Positions 48,313-59,198 of a DNA stretch of 64,000 bases are shown here, in pieces. The notes beneath the pieces are model-generated. The model was not told the DNA's origin, made no database searches, and was given only the letters and a program-made list of their open reading frames with translations. Origin of the DNA: Tetrahymena thermophila SB210 (lineage: Eukaryota > Ciliophora > Oligohymenophorea > Hymenostomatida > Tetrahymenidae). Position numbers and translations under genes: made by a program. Position 1 is the stretch's first letter; each line of letters opens with the position of its first letter. The stretch is from the NCBI RefSeq assembly GCF_000189635.1, contig NW_002476380.1:372001-436000 (forward strand). The letters run 5' to 3'.

Positions 48313-49185
48313 TTGTAATTATATACATTACATGAAGTTAAAATAGATTTTTAGACACCTCCTCAATAAATTTATTATAAGAAATTTTTACATACAATAA
48401 ATATTTAGAAATTATTTTCTAGCTTAGTATTTTAATTTTAAGATATTTTATTTTAAATAAATTCTCTCTCAGCTGATAGTTTCACTATGAATAAGGTTTA
48501 TTTTTATGAGATAATTTTACATAAATATAAGCAAAGTAAAGTTTAAATGTAAAAATATATTTTACTATGATTATTCATTAAAAACATTATCAGAACTACT
48601 TTATTAAATTTTTGAATTTCTAATAAAAAAATTCGTATCGTATTGTATTGTATTTTACTTTATATTTTATTTAAAAATGATCAAAAATGTTATTTAATTA
48701 GCAATAAAAACATCATAATTTTTTTTAAAAGACATTCTTTGTAAAATTTTTATATTTTTCCTTCATAATTATTGATTTAATTCTAAGATACTTCTTTAAT
48801 AAATAAATAATTTATTACTCTCAATTAATTAAAATGATAGATAAATGTTAATGAAATAATTTCTAGATTTTATTTTTCATTTGTTTAATAATTAAAGTCA
48901 TCTACTTTAGCTTCTAAATCTATTATTAAATTTCAAAAATTATTTTAAAAAAAATATAAAAAGCATATTTTACTCTAAATTAAAGAAAATTAATATTAAT
49001 ACTATTCCTTTTATTGTAATTTAAAAAACAAATAAGTTTAATCTACATCATAATTTATGTTGAAAAAACAAAAGATATTATTTCTCATCAATTAAATATT
49101 TTGGAAAGTAATTAAAGTGTCTATAAGTTAAATAGAAGAATTAACTCTAATTAATATTCATAATTTGTAACAATAATCGTTTACA
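48313..49185. other. Spacer between the class T and class G sub-arrays
   Basis: AT-rich DNA with no recognisable copy of the module and no gene. Confidence 0.55.
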
Positions 49186-49259
49186 GGGCACGAGCTCCGG
49201 TGAGCATTAGCATCTCCAAAATGAAAATCTAATTGGTTCGACTCCAAAAGTGCCCCCCA
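49186..49259 (+). ncRNA. tRNA-like RNA gene, copy 5 (class G)
   Basis: First class G copy. It starts GGGCACG (one change from GGGCGCG) and has GCATTAGCATCTCC, B box GGTTCGACTCC, a CCAAA variant of the T stem, encoded CCA and a T-run. Spacing to the next copy is 327 bp, shorter than in the rest. Confidence 0.72.
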
Positions 49260-49512
49260 TTTTTTAAAAAATAAAAATAATTTTTTTTATTAACAAAATA
49301 GTTAAATGATAATTTTATTCATTTGGAAAATTATTTAATAGTCTAAAAAACTATAAAATTAATTTTTTAATAGATTTTTACACTTTTTTCAATAGTTAAC
49401 TTCATTTTTTTCCATTTAAGTTTATTTATGACATTTTTTCTATAGCGTCTTAATTCAAAATAGCTACTTTACTAACACCTATAATTAATTTTACTTTAAA
49501 ATATTACTTTCA

Positions 49513-49586
49513 GGGCGCGAGCTCCGGTGAGCATTAGCATCTCCAAAATGAAAATCTAATTGGTTCGACTCCAATAGTGCCCCCCA
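49513..49586 (+). ncRNA. tRNA-like RNA gene, copy 6 (class G)
   Basis: GGGCGCG...GTGCCC six-pair closing stem, D-like arm GCTC/GAGC, and a GTTAG-type helix with an A (gcattag). ATTGG/CCAAT T stem is fully paired. CCCA plus T6. Confidence 0.75.
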
Positions 49587-49902
49587 TTTTTTAAAATGTA
49601 AAATAATTTTTCATTTATGATAATATCTAAAAAGTAACTTTTCAAAAAATAAATAACAATTTAAATATTTTTCATAATTTTCAAACATTTTATTCATCTG
49701 AAAAACTTTTTAATTATTCAAAAAATTATAAAATTTATTATTTAATAAATAAAATAATATCTTTTTACATTTATTTGAATAATTATCTTAGTTTATTTTT
49801 CTATTTAAGTTTATTGATGATATTTTTCTTATAGTGTCTTAATACAAAATAGCTACTTTAACTAACACCTATAATTAATTTTGTTTAGATTTATTACTTT
49901 AA

Positions 49903-49976
49903 GGGCGCGAGCTCCGGTGAGCGTTAGCATCTCCAAAATGAAAATCTAATTGGTTCGACTCCAATAGTGCCCCCCA
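49903..49976 (+). ncRNA. tRNA-like RNA gene, copy 7 (class G)
   Basis: Same module with GCGTTAG; GTTAG can pair with CTAAT across the CTCCAAA loop. Fully paired T stem (CCAAT). 390 bp from the previous copy. Confidence 0.75.
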
Positions 49977-50293
49977 TTTTTTAAAATATAAAATAATTTT
50001 TCATTTATGATAATATATAAAAAATAACTTTTGAATGATAAATAAATAATTAAATATTTTTAAAATTGTTCAAACATTTTATTTATCAGAAGAATTATTT
50101 AATTATTCAAAAAATTATAAAATTTATTTTTTTAATAAATAGAATAATATATTTTTACATTTATTTGAATAATTAGCTTCATTTATTTTTCTAATTAAGT
50201 TTATTGATGATATCTTTTTTTAAAGTGTCTTAGTACAAAATAGCTACTTTAACTAACACCTATAATTAATTTTATTTAGATTTATTACTTTAA

Positions 50294-50367
50294 GGGCGCG
50301 AGCTCCGGTGAGCGTTAGCATCTCCAAAATGAAAATCTAATTGGTTCGACTCCAATAGTGCCCCCCA
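50294..50367 (+). ncRNA. tRNA-like RNA gene, copy 8 (class G)
   Basis: Identical module to copy 7, 391 bp downstream, CCAAT version of the T stem. Confidence 0.75.
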
Positions 50368-50682
50368 TTTTTTAAAATATAAAATAATTTTTCATTTATG
50401 ATAATATATAAAAAATAACTTTTGAAAAAGTAAATAAAGAGTTAAATTTTTTGATAATGTTCAATTATTTTATTCATCTGAAAAACTTTTTAATTATTCA
50501 AAAAATTATAAAATTTATTTTTTAATAAATAAAATAATATCTTTTTACATTTATTTGAATAATTATCTTAGTTTATTTTTCTATTTAAGTTTATTGATGA
50601 TATTTTTTTTATAGTGTCTTAATACAAAATAGCTACTTTAACTAACACCTATAATTAATTTTGTTTAGATTTATTACTTTAA

Positions 50683-50756
50683 GGGCGCGAGCTCCGGTGA
50701 GCGTTAGCATCTCCAAAATGAAAATCTAATTGGTTCGACTCCAAAAGTGCCCCCCA
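50683..50756 (+). ncRNA. tRNA-like RNA gene, copy 9 (class G)
   Basis: Identical to copy 8 except CCAAA in the T stem, costing one pair; 389 bp downstream. Confidence 0.75.
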
Positions 50757-51071
50757 TTTTTTAAAATATGAAATTATTTTTTGATTTAGGATAATATTTA
50801 AAAAGTAACTTTTGAATTATAAATAAACAGTTTAATATTTTTCAAAATATTCAAACATTTTATTCATCTAAAAAACTATTGAATTATTCAAAAATTATAA
50901 AAGTTATTTTTTAATAAATAAAATAATATCTTTTTACATTAATTTGAATAATTAGCTTCGTTTATTTTTCTATTTAAGTTTATTGATAATATTTTTTTTA
51001 TAGTGTCTTAATTCAAAATAGCTACTTTAACTAACACCTATAATTAATTTTGTTTAGATTTATTACTTTAA

Positions 51072-51145
51072 GGGCGCGAGCTCCGGTGAGCGTTAGCATC
51101 TCCAAAATGAAAATCTAATTGGTTCGACTCCAAAAGTGCCCCCCA
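51072..51145 (+). ncRNA. tRNA-like RNA gene, copy 10 (class G)
   Basis: Module identical to copy 9; 389 bp downstream; CCCA-T5 end. Confidence 0.75.
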
Positions 51146-51460
51146 TTTTTTAAAATATGAAATTATTTTTTCATTTATGATAATATCTAAAATTAACTTT
51201 TGAATGATAAATAAATAGTTAAATATTTTAAATTGTTCAAACATTTTATTTATCAGAAGAATTATTTAATTATTCAAAAAATTATAAAATTTATTTTTTT
51301 AATAAATAAAATAATATATTTTTACATTTATTTGAATAATTAGCTTCATTTATTTTTCTAATTAAGTTTATTGATGATATCTTTTTTTAAAGTGTCTTAA
51401 TACAAAATAGCTACTTTAACTAACACCTATAATTAATTTTATTTAGATTTATTACTTTAA

Positions 51461-51534
51461 GGGCGCGAGCTCCGGTGAGCGTTAGCATCTCCAAAATGAA
51501 AATCTAATTGGTTCGACTCCAAAAGTGCCCCCCA
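51461..51534 (+). ncRNA. tRNA-like RNA gene, copy 11 (class G)
   Basis: Module identical to copies 9 and 10; the last intact copy, with CCCA-T6. Its 3' flank departs from the array unit soon after. Confidence 0.75.
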
Positions 51535-51748
51535 TTTTTTAAAATATGAAATTATTTTTTCATTTTTAAGAGTATTTAAAATAATTTCTGATCCCTTAAT
51601 AATAAAATATTTTTTAAAAAATTGAAACATTTGAACATTTTTTTTTTTGATAAATAGAAATGATATTACTTTACACTTTTAAAGTTCATAAATTAGTTAC
51701 TTTAATAAAAACTTATATTTAATTTTACTTTGATATATATTACTTTTA

Positions 51749-51804
51749 GGGTGCAAGATCCTATGAGCTTTAGCATATCTGGTTAGACTCCAACATGCTC
51801 CCCA
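51749..51804 (+). pseudogene. tRNA-like copy 12, degenerate
   Basis: gggtgcaagatcctatgagc, then tttagcatatctggttagac and tccaacatgctccccatttt. About 17 bases of the central loop are deleted and the B box is mutated (GGTTAGACTCC). Confidence 0.75.
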
Positions 51805-52230
51805 TTTTTTGACAAAATAAATTAATTTAAAAAAAAATTTATTTAACTTTTAAAAAGATAAAAATGTATTAATTTATTTTTTGATTTAAAATCACATCTT
51901 ATGCTTTTATGAATAATATTTTTTATTATTTGTTATAGAGAAAATAATAAAATTTAATAAAATAATTAATTTTAGATTCTCTAATTATTAAAATTAACAA
52001 AGAATTTCATTTAATTATTAAATTAAAACATCCAAATAAATTCATAAGTCAAATTATCTACATAAGAACTTAAAGTAATCTAAAAACCAATCTTAAAGCT
52101 ATTGATGAAATTTATAAATTTTTGTTTTATTTTTAGTTTTAAAAGCATTTGAATTTAAATCTATTTAGCCATTTCCTGTTTAATTTAGCTAAAAATATAC
52201 AAATTTAAAAAACAAAGATCTCAGCTTTAG

Positions 52231-52310
52231 CATCCTAAGTTTCAGTGAGCATAAGTGTCTCCCCAAAATCTATAATTACTCCAAATTTAAAAGCGGTTTA
52301 TTTCCATTTT
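52231..52310 (+). pseudogene. tRNA-like copy 13, highly degenerate
   Basis: Faint similarity only: a gtttcagtgagcataagtgt block, then ctccccaaaatct, tccaaatttaaaag and ttccatttt in the order of the module. The oldest remnant at the right edge. Confidence 0.5.
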
Positions 52311-52784
52311 AGAATTAAAAATAATTTTTTAAGTTTAATAGAAATTGATAAACATTTTAAAATTTAGAATTACCTCATATTTATATTTTACTGTAATTTA
52401 AAATTAATTTGTGAAAACAAAAAGATTTATTCCAAAAATTAATTTATTTAAATTAATAAATCATATTCAATATAAAATAATTTATTAATAATTAAGAATA
52501 GAAATAATTCTTATAGAGAAGTCATTTTTTTAATTAATACAAATTATCTATAATAAAATGAAATCATTAAAATTAATATTTTAAAAACTAAATTTTAAAA
52601 TTCTGTCTGTAAATATTTTATCATATTTTCATGAGTTTAGCTACAGATTAAGTTTAACTGATATTAAGTATATTTATATATATATATATTCACTTGTCTT
52701 TTAATTTATAATTTTTATTTATAATTATTATTTACATATTTATTTATATTTAAATTAATTAGATATAATGCTTATATAGATAGT
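52311..52784. other. Intergenic after the array
   Basis: AT-rich DNA between the array edge and the 3' end of the long minus-strand gene; includes a short TA run near 52675. Nothing else seen. Confidence 0.55.
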
Positions 52785-55700
52785 TCAAACTCTTAAATTC
52801 TATTTTTATCTTGATCTGTTTGTAGAAGAGGATTACTTACTATTATGCAAGTTTTAATAAGTCTATTATATTTTAGATTTTTGTTCACGAGCTTTTTTAT
52901 TTATGAAGCCAGAGTATCTTTCAAGTACATCTGTATATAAGTTTGAGTTATGTTTTGAAAATAAATATTAATTGTTATATAAATTATTAAAATTTGCATT
53001 TTATTTTTTTCCTACTGGCATATTTGACTATGACCTCTTTTCTTAGCAAACATTTTAAGGTTAATCTAAATTTAGAGATGTATTATTATACAATTTTTTG
53101 CTGCTCTAAGTTTATTAATATTAATTTGCTAGTACATTCTATGATTTTTCAAATAATATTTCGTCTACTAAAATTATAAATAAATAAGATTTAGAATATA
53201 AATAGATTATTTATAATTTAATATTAAGTAAATTTTTTATTTCTTAATTTAATATTAAAATATTATTTTTATTCTTTAAATTAAAAAAAAATATGAAAAT
53301 TATTTAATAAATTTTTACTTTTTGATTATGGAATAGGAACCAAAGTACCACTTTTTTTGCAATATTTAAAAAATATCTCATTGTCTCCGATATCTATTAT
53401 GTTTTTAATTTGACTCTTTAAATGCTCCTTCTCGTTGTCTGTATTATTATTTAAAGAGACCGAAGTTAAAGCTTAGAATTAGTTATTGACTTTTCTTAGT
53501 ATCGTTGAATTTTGCAGATTATAGCTATTTACACTGCTAAAGATTTATTGTTTAGAAAAATTAAAGGGTGTACTTTAATTACCTCCAATACCATTGTTAC
53601 TGTTTATGCTTTGTGATTGCATTGAATTTGATGCTTCACGATAATTATTTAATGACTCTTCTTCTTCTTAATCATTTTATGTTAAAAATCTTTTTTTAGG
53701 ATTTAAATTACTATTTTGACTTTCGCAATAATCTCTATCAAATTCTTTGGGAGATTTTCTTTGATCTTCTAAGTCGATAATGTTTTAGTAAGTAATTAAA
53801 GTTTTTTTACAGATGTCTTAAGCTTCTAATAGCATTAACTCATTCATTTTACTGTTGACTTTTATATTTTGATCTGAAGGATATGAATCTTAGGTTGCAC
53901 TGTTTAGTTCATTTTGTATTATTTTATTAATTTAAAATTCATTTGTGCTATTTGCACTATCTATGGGATTTTTTTTATTTTTATTGATACTTTATGTTTT
54001 ATTTTTAATAGATTATTGTTTACTTTTTGGAAGAGTGTTTTATTTTTAAATCTAAAAGCAATTAGCATTATTTTTTTATTGATTTAATTTCACTTAATTT
54101 TCTAAAGAAACGTTGATATTCATACCTGCGATCAGGTTATTTTCTTTATTCAATTAGTCAACTTGCACTCCTTTATCATATACAAGCGGATTCTTTAATT
54201 ATCTGGTAAAGCTTAATTCTTTAGCTGGGATAGGTGTAAAGTTGCTTAGCTTTTCGTTACAATCGGATAAAATAGATGAGTAATCTGAATTTTCAGAGCT
54301 AAAATTTAAATAAATTTAGATTTTATCTTCAGGATTTAATTTTTTCTTAGGTGCAGATTTAAGCAAATGCTATTGTTTATTATCCTCATCAATTACAGTG
54401 AGCAATTAATTTTATATGTATTCATCATCAGTACGAGTTAACTGAAAGTCGAAGGTGGTATTGTTATTATTATTAATACTCTAAAAATTGTTTGAATTAT
54501 ATTAAAATGAGTAATTATTATGATTAACACCTGCTTATTATTATTACTTTAAGTTCTCTTCTTTTTATATTTAAACTGAATTAGAATACTATCTTTTATC
54601 ATTTTTTGGTGATAATTTTTGTTTTAAGTTGATGCTGTTTAAATTAATTTCCCTTTGTAATTTATTTTATATCTACTCTTATAAGTTAATGCTCACTTAT
54701 ATTGGTTATGAGAGTTATTTTTGTTGCTGGAGTTGTTGTTATTATCTGAATGAGCTGTTTTATTCTTACTTTATATCAGATGTTCTCACAGTATTTTTAT
54801 TTGATAATGAATTTTGCTTAAGTTCTTCTTTATCTTTCGTCTTGTTATTGCAATCTTTTTTAATATTTTTATATTCATCACAGCTACTTGATTAATAATT
54901 AGCATAGCTTGAAGTAGCAACAAATGAATCCATACTGGAGTGATTGAGATCCTTCTGCTAAGGTTTTTATGTATTTGTTTAGAACTATTTCTTCTGTGAG
55001 AGATGCTCTATCGGTTGTTACTATTAATTAAAACTATCATTTATAATTCTATTATTTTATTTGAATTATGGATTATCTTAGACATCTATGCTTCTTGGTA
55101 TTATTGATATACTTGCTTGAGAAATTTAACTATTTGACATCTCCTTGCTAAATTCCTATTCTTTTATTTGCATATTATTTAGTTCACAAGATTAGATAAT
55201 AGATTTTTAACCATTTAAATCTTTTTATGAATTTATAAGGGATCCATCTTCATTTTGAATTTCTTTAGTTTTATTTTCTTAAACTGAATTTTATTAAATT
55301 TATTTTAAACCATAGGCATTAATATTTTATTTTTAACCATTTTGTTGAATTGGTTCTAAAACTTGTTTTAATGCTTAAATTTAAATAAGATTGACATTTT
55401 AAACAGATTTTTACTACATTATTTGATTTTGAGCAACTTAAAACCTAGCATCTATTTTTATTTGTTATTTGGGTTGTAATGCTTATATATTAGGTATTTA
55501 TTAAGATAAAGGCAAAAAGGAAGGCTCTTGTATTGCCAATTATTTTTAATTACTGCTCAATATATTACTTAAAGGAAAAGCTTTAATTGATGGTTGTTCA
55601 TTTAAACAAATTTATTTTGCTTATAATTATTGAAAATCATTTTAAACTTAAAAATTTTAATTGCCTTTTAATAAAAATATTCCTCCGTTTCTTTAAGAGT

Positions 55701-58159
55701 CTACTGAAAAGTAATTCTCCCTTTATTGTTTTTGACCGCTTGAGTATTAGTAAAAGGAATCAGTAAATTAGGTACTTTAATTAACTGATTAAGATCTTTA
55801 GTTAATATTAAATAAATATGGTTGAATTTATTATTAAAGCTGGTTGCTTTCTTTATTTATTGTTGTTACCTTTTTAACAGATGTAACAGGATAATAATAT
55901 TTCTGTATGGTTGGTAATTAAGTTACTGATGTATTAATTAAGCTTTTATTACTTAAATCTTTCTTCTCACTTTACTATGTATAGTTATCACAGCTTTTAT
56001 CTTCTTTTAGCTTTTCGTTTGAGGCTCTAAATACACTTAAAGAAGATACATGTGAGAAACTTCTCTGAATTTAAGGATTGCATTCTGTTGGATGTGGAAT
56101 TATCCTTATTTATTAATCTACGAAGTTTTAATTTGATTACAACAAGTTATCTTAAGAGACGTGTTAGGTATCCATTTATTTATATAAATCTTCTAGCTTT
56201 ACTATCAACTGTCTCTCATTATTTTAATTGGATTTTGACAAAAAATTATTGCTTCTGTAGTTTTGTGGTATTTGCTTGTTGCTATTTGCACACAATTAAC
56301 TATTTTAAAATACTGTTTAAGAATTATTGTGAATGCTTTGATCTTTATTAGCAGAAATAAAAACATAATTATGTTTTGTTTGCTAATTATTTCCACTATT
56401 CATTAATAGAAAAACTGAGTTCCCACTTTTCTTTTAATCTTCAGTTGCAGAGTACATTAGAGAAACTTGATCATCCATATTTTTTCCATAACTTTTTTCC
56501 TCTCTTTTATGAGCTTAAGGAGGAGAATTTAAATTAATTTTAGATTTTTGCTAAGAGCTATAAAATAGCTAATTGATTTGTTGCTCTTTCATTTTCTTTT
56601 CAGTTTCTTACTAAATCAAGTAGTTCTCATTTTGACAATTTGTATTTAACTTTTTCTTTTATGTTTATTCGTTCGAAGCATTCTCTTATTTTGTTGAGGA
56701 TGTTTAATTGCTCGTGATTTGGGTTCTATTTGTGCTATTTGGTTAAATAACTTAATTTTGCTACTTTGAATTTTATTTAGCTGATGAAATATTATCACTT
56801 GATACTTATTTATTATTATCTGCTCTTTCAAGATCTTTCTGTTCAAAATCTACACTTCTTTATTGATTCACTAGGCTTATACTTGTGTTTTACTTTTTTT
56901 ATTCAGGGGATTCATTAAAGCAGCTTTCATCTTTCAATTAGCTAGTGTTGTGTGCACTTGATTATCTAGCTGTATTCCTATCAATTACTAAAATATTTCC
57001 AGTACCTTATTTTCCTTCTAGTTATTATTAATAATAATTATTTTTTTAGCATTAAATATTGTTTAATTGAATATCTGAATGGTTATTTTAAGAAAATATA
57101 CAGCTGCAGTCTTATTAAGATGATAATACAGTTGAAGGATTATCTTGATTAAGGCATACATGATTTTGTGGTGTTTTATTTTTTTGTAAGAAATCTACAA
57201 CTTTAATATTTTCTATGGGAATATTTTGTGAAATAGTTGTTCTTATTGTACTTTATTGTTCTGATTCACAAAATTAAGGATAGCTAGTTAAAATTTTAGG
57301 TTAATTACTAGCATTTATTGCGTGCATTTATCTGTTATTAGAAGTTATATTTGAGAAATGCTATGCTTAAGGAAATTGATTATTAAGCTTAGCTGTAACT
57401 GTAATTCCTTTATTTGCACTGTTATTATTGTTATTGCTGTTAAAACTAGAGTTATTATCGTAAATAACAACATTCCTCAACAATTAATAAGGTGACATTC
57501 TTGATGATTTATCAATCGAGCCTGCACTATTCTATATAATTCTAGGGACCTATTTTTAAGGAGTAGCAAGTTAACTACGTTACAACTAAGTTTGAGCTAT
57601 ATAAGGAACTTATTATTGCTATTAAATTTGACCTTAGTTTGAAGCTAAAGTCACTCTTAATCTTGAAGATATTTAATTTTATTAGTCCTATATCTAATCT
57701 TACTTAATTTAAGTAGGATTTTTATTTTGATATTCTATCATTGAGTTATCTAAATTGGAAATAACTGATTTCACTTAACTTGCTGATTGAGAATCATAAA
57801 AATCTGTAAAAACTGTCTTTTAATTTGAATTTTAAATATTTGGAATTTTTTAGGTGATGGAGTATTAATGAGGCTAAGAGTAACTAATTGTTGCAGATCG
57901 GTTATGTGCTTTAATAGGTACTATTTATTTTATTCTTAATAATATGATTAATAACGGCTATTGAGACTTAATAAATTTTTCGTTAAATTGTCGAAGTAGA
58001 ATATTGAAATTACTGGTAGTTATTCATCGTGGAATATTGTTAAGAATGAGTTGGCAAAGAAACAGATCTTTCTTTTGCTTCATTTGCTTACTAACCACCT
58101 TTAATATAGTATTAATCATTTTAACCTATTTCATTCTTTTTGGATGGAGATCCTCCCAT
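52785..58159 (-). CDS. Giant Gln/Asn-rich disordered protein with N-myristoylation-type start
   Basis: Three exons (58159-58014, 57934-53319, 52930-52785) give 1635 residues. The 4.6-kb central exon stays open in one frame, and its length fits the phases of both introns, which supports the model. It begins MGGSPSKKNE, a good N-myristoylation sequence. The body is dominated by Q, N and S with homopolymeric patches (NSNNNNNSANKG, FRQQQQLQQQKQLSQ), typical of prion-like domains. Slightly more ordered islands include EIFFKYCKKSGTLVPIP and the C-terminal LERYSGFINKKAREQKSK. Most Gln codons are TAA/TAG. No enzyme domain is seen. It may be a membrane-recruited scaffold or condensate former. Exon 1 and the long last intron are less certain than the body. 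Confidence 0.78.
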
Positions 58160-59198
58160 TTACCTAGATATTACTTGCTAGAATTAATAATATTAATTAT
58201 AGTTTGAATTCTTCTTCTCTAAAATATTATATCCTAACAAACTAAATTTAACAACTATTTTTTTTTTCTTTTTTTAATTTTAAGTTAAAAAATTAGCGTT
58301 GATTAAAGAATAATTAATTATATTGATTCAGCTCTTTAACCAATTTGAGATTAATTCGATGAGATTTTTAATGAAAAAATAAGAAAATGAAAAATAATGA
58401 AATCAGTTTATAAAATATGTTTTGGTTTATTTTAAAAAAAGACTAGAATTAATTAAAAAGATTTTACAATTATAACTTTAAATCATAAAAATAATTTACT
58501 TTTTCAATTATAATTACAAAAAAAAATAAGTGGTAGCAATTGCAAATTTTAATAATAGAAAAAAAAAAATTTTAATTTTAGAATTTTAATATATTTTAAA
58601 AAATGAGTTAATTATTTATTTATCAGGTGAGAAAGAATATTAATGTATTTGATAAATATATTAATTAATTAATTGATGAGCTAGTTATCAACATATAAAT
58701 GATCATCAGATCAGAGAATAGATGTTTTATTAAATTTATTAATATACACAAGATTCCCTTTTCCTATTTTTAATGTTAATGTTTATATGTATGTAAATAT
58801 ATTATATGTATATATGTATGTATGAATGTATCTTGCATTTTTTAAATGAAGAGATTTAGATTCTATTTGATATTTAATAAATAAATAACAAGAACATATC
58901 TATTCATAATTGACTCATTCATTTATGCATTCTGGTGTGTATGTGAATATATTTGTTATGTTATTTATTTATATTGCTAACAAATAAATGATCTTTTTTA
59001 TTCATTTTATTTATATTGAATATATCTTTTTGTATAGGAAAATTTAAAAATAAATTTCTTTTGCTATATTTTTTCAAAACAGAAAAAAACTAATTAATAA
59101 ATAAATAAAAAAAATAATTAAAAATCATATCTAAGGAATCACCATCGATTTCAAAAGTATTAAAAGCTAAATTCAACATTAAAGCAAGCAAAACCAAG
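58160..59198. other. Intergenic between divergent genes, with a simple repeat
   Basis: AT-rich region upstream of Rpn1 and of the Q/N-rich gene. A ta/tgta microsatellite-like stretch lies near 58785-58832. The A-rich tract before 59199 is a typical Tetrahymena 5' leader. Confidence 0.55.

Larger units (their letters stand above)
47508..52310 (+). repeat. Tandem array of tRNA-like RNA genes
   Basis: About 13 copies of a 73-74-nt conserved module lie head-to-tail. Nine are intact, one is 5'-truncated and three are degenerate. Copies starting at 49513, 49903, 50294, 50683, 51072 and 51461 repeat every 389-391 bp and also share 5' flank (tagctactttaactaacacc, then aattaatttt and ttattactttaag). 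Left copies form class T (GGGCGCT start) and right copies class G (GGGCGCG start). Degenerate copies sit at 48249, 51749 and about 52231. The layout suggests expansion by unequal exchange, with decay at the right edge and between the two sub-arrays. Confidence 0.9.

Noticed and set aside
47508..52310. CRISPR-like reading of the regularly spaced repeats
   Set aside because: The genome is eukaryotic, the unit is about 390 bp with conserved flanks instead of unique spacers, and the conserved module has Pol III promoter and tRNA-like features.
52994..53179. 61-codon plus-strand ORF
   Set aside because: It falls opposite the long last intron of the Q/N-rich gene and has AT-driven Phe/Leu/Ile composition with no Gln codons or start context.
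54629..54895. 88-codon plus-strand ORF, and other plus-strand ORFs at 56052-56351 and 58004-58207
   Set aside because: They are antisense shadows of the long Q/N-rich minus-strand gene, with Cys/Phe/Tyr/Leu-rich composition typical of reversed Asn/Gln/Lys codons.
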